In this document: piece by piece, positions 6,219-6,742 of the stretch
Numbering within the stretch: position 1 is the first letter of the stretch
How the letters are laid out: each line of letters opens with the position of its first letter
Origin: Bacillota bacterium
Lineage (GTDB): Bacteria > Bacillota > GCA-003054495 > Carboxydocellales > JAJZTU01
DNA: 6,742 bases
Assembly: GCA_021848765.1 (NCBI GenBank)
Contig: JAJZTU010000188.1
Location: forward strand, 1 to 6,742
Direction of reading: 5' to 3'
Notes under the pieces: model-generated
Seen by the model: the letters and a program-made list of their open reading frames with translations, nothing else
The model's database searches: none
Told to the model about the DNA's origin: nothing
Translations under genes and position numbers: made by a program

Positions 6219-6268
6219 TTAGTTAATCCTTGTATATTCGGGACAGCACAGGTTAGTTAATCCCTGTA
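6219..6268. repeat. Direct repeat pair of 16 bp spanning the stop of the CgeB-like gene
   Basis: TTAGTTAATCCTTGTA (6219-6234) and TTAGTTAATCCCTGTA (6253-6268) differ at one base and lie 34 bp apart. The second copy contains the gene's stop codon and its last codons; the first lies just downstream in the direction of transcription. It looks like a small duplication of the gene's 3' end. Confidence 0.75.
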
Positions 6269-6742
6269 ACTTCAAGAACATTCTTCCTGACCAAATCCCA
6301 GATCTCTTTTGCCCTGTGCTGGAAGGTATGGTTTTCCCTGACCCGGCTTAACCCGCTCCTGAGAATGGTCCTGCGTTCCTCTTCATGCTGCAGGTAATAC
6401 CCGATAACTTCAAGCAGCTCTTGTTCATCCCGGAAAACCACCATATCTTTTCCCGGGACAAACAACCTGTCCAAATCTTGCTTATAGTTTGTGACCAGGA
6501 AACCACCCGCCCCGAGGACGTCAAAAACCCTGACAGGCAAAGCTTTATCCCCTACATAAGTTCTGGTAAAGTTGAGGTTAATCCTTGATAACCGGTAGAT
6601 CCGGTGGAGGTCCTGATAGTGCCGGGCCTGACCCCGGAACCTGACCTGACTGCCCGTAGGGTCTGTTTGCTTCCACCCTTCATCCCCGTACACATCCACC
6701 CCGAACTTTGCTCCCAGGCGGCTGATGACCTGCCTCCGGTAG
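6253..6742 (-). CDS. CgeB-like glycosyltransferase, C-terminal part (start lies beyond the right edge)
   Basis: The frame is open from the window edge to a TAA at 6253-6255, giving 162 residues of the C-terminal half. The first visible residues are YRRQVISRLGAKFGVDVYGD, so the gene continues to the right; a GTG at 6699 is internal, not the start. The core INLNFTRTYVGDKALPVRVFD, then LGAGGFLVTNY, LFVPGKDMVVF and a final helix region ending in HTFQHRAKEIWDLV, is the pattern of the 'glycosyl transferases group 1' domain in CgeB/DUF3880-type proteins. In GT-B enzymes this half binds the nucleotide sugar; the E/D-x7-E position is here represented by RVFDVLGAGG. CgeB proteins occur in spore-coat and in flagellar glycosylation loci. 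The donor and acceptor are not known. It is separated from maf by 188 bp, so the two may or may not share a transcript. Confidence 0.82.
   Translation of the reverse strand, partial: YRRQVISRLGAKFGVDVYGDEGWKQTDPTGSQVRFRGQARHYQDLHRIYRLSRINLNFTRTYVGDKALPVRVFDVLGAGGFLVTNYKQDLDRLFVPGKDMVVFRDEQELLEVIGYYLQHEEERRTILRSGLSRVRENHTFQHRAKEIWDLVRKNVLEVTGIN

Noticed and set aside
6193..6252. Rho-independent terminator after the CgeB-like gene
   Set aside because: Only weak pairings such as AAGTT with AACTT across a loop of about 14 bases are present; there is no GC-rich stem followed by a T-run on the minus strand.

Overview
The window reads as part of a surface-glycan or flagellin-glycosylation locus from a low-to-mid GC Gram-positive bacterium, most likely a motile Clostridia/Peptococcaceae-type Firmicute. 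The grounds are strong purine-rich Shine-Dalgarno sites before almost every gene, use of TTG and GTG starts, and a Maf-type (DUF115) protein next to nucleotide-sugar genes. The taxonomic placement is inference.

All real genes lie on the minus strand, so the locus is read from right to left. At the right edge is the C-terminal part of a CgeB-like glycosyltransferase (6253-6742). A 188-bp AT-rich gap follows, holding five tandem 22-bp repeats in exact register (6083-6192). Then comes a tight run of five genes: a Maf/DUF115 protein (4715-6061), a UDP-GlcNAc 6-dehydrogenase of WbpA type (3355-4686), a Gfo/Idh/MocA 3-dehydrogenase of WbpB type (2253-3320), a long hexapeptide N-acyltransferase of WbpD type (1520-2263) and a PLP-dependent WbpE-type aminotransferase (407-1507). 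Gaps are 31 bp or less apart from an 11-bp overlap between wbpB and wbpD, which suggests one operon. The left edge holds the N-terminus of another glycosyltransferase (1-265).

Together wbpA-B-D-E encode the route from UDP-GlcNAc to UDP-2,3-diacetamido-2,3-dideoxy-glucuronic acid: C6 oxidation, C3 oxidation, C3 transamination, N-acetylation. In the classic pathway the next enzyme is the 2-epimerase WbpI, which makes the mannuronic form. Four bases after the wbpE stop, where such a gene would be expected, there is an easily overlooked relic of it. It encodes the family N-terminus (MNVVTIVGARP, then a stop) and, in another frame, a mid-protein signature (EHIAQVLFCPT), with everything between and after missing. 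Next to the relic the sequence drops to about 34% GC and the AT-rich glycosyltransferase begins. The locus therefore appears to have lost its epimerase when a foreign glycosyltransferase segment was joined to it. The sugar made here may now stay in the gluco configuration unless an epimerase is encoded elsewhere.
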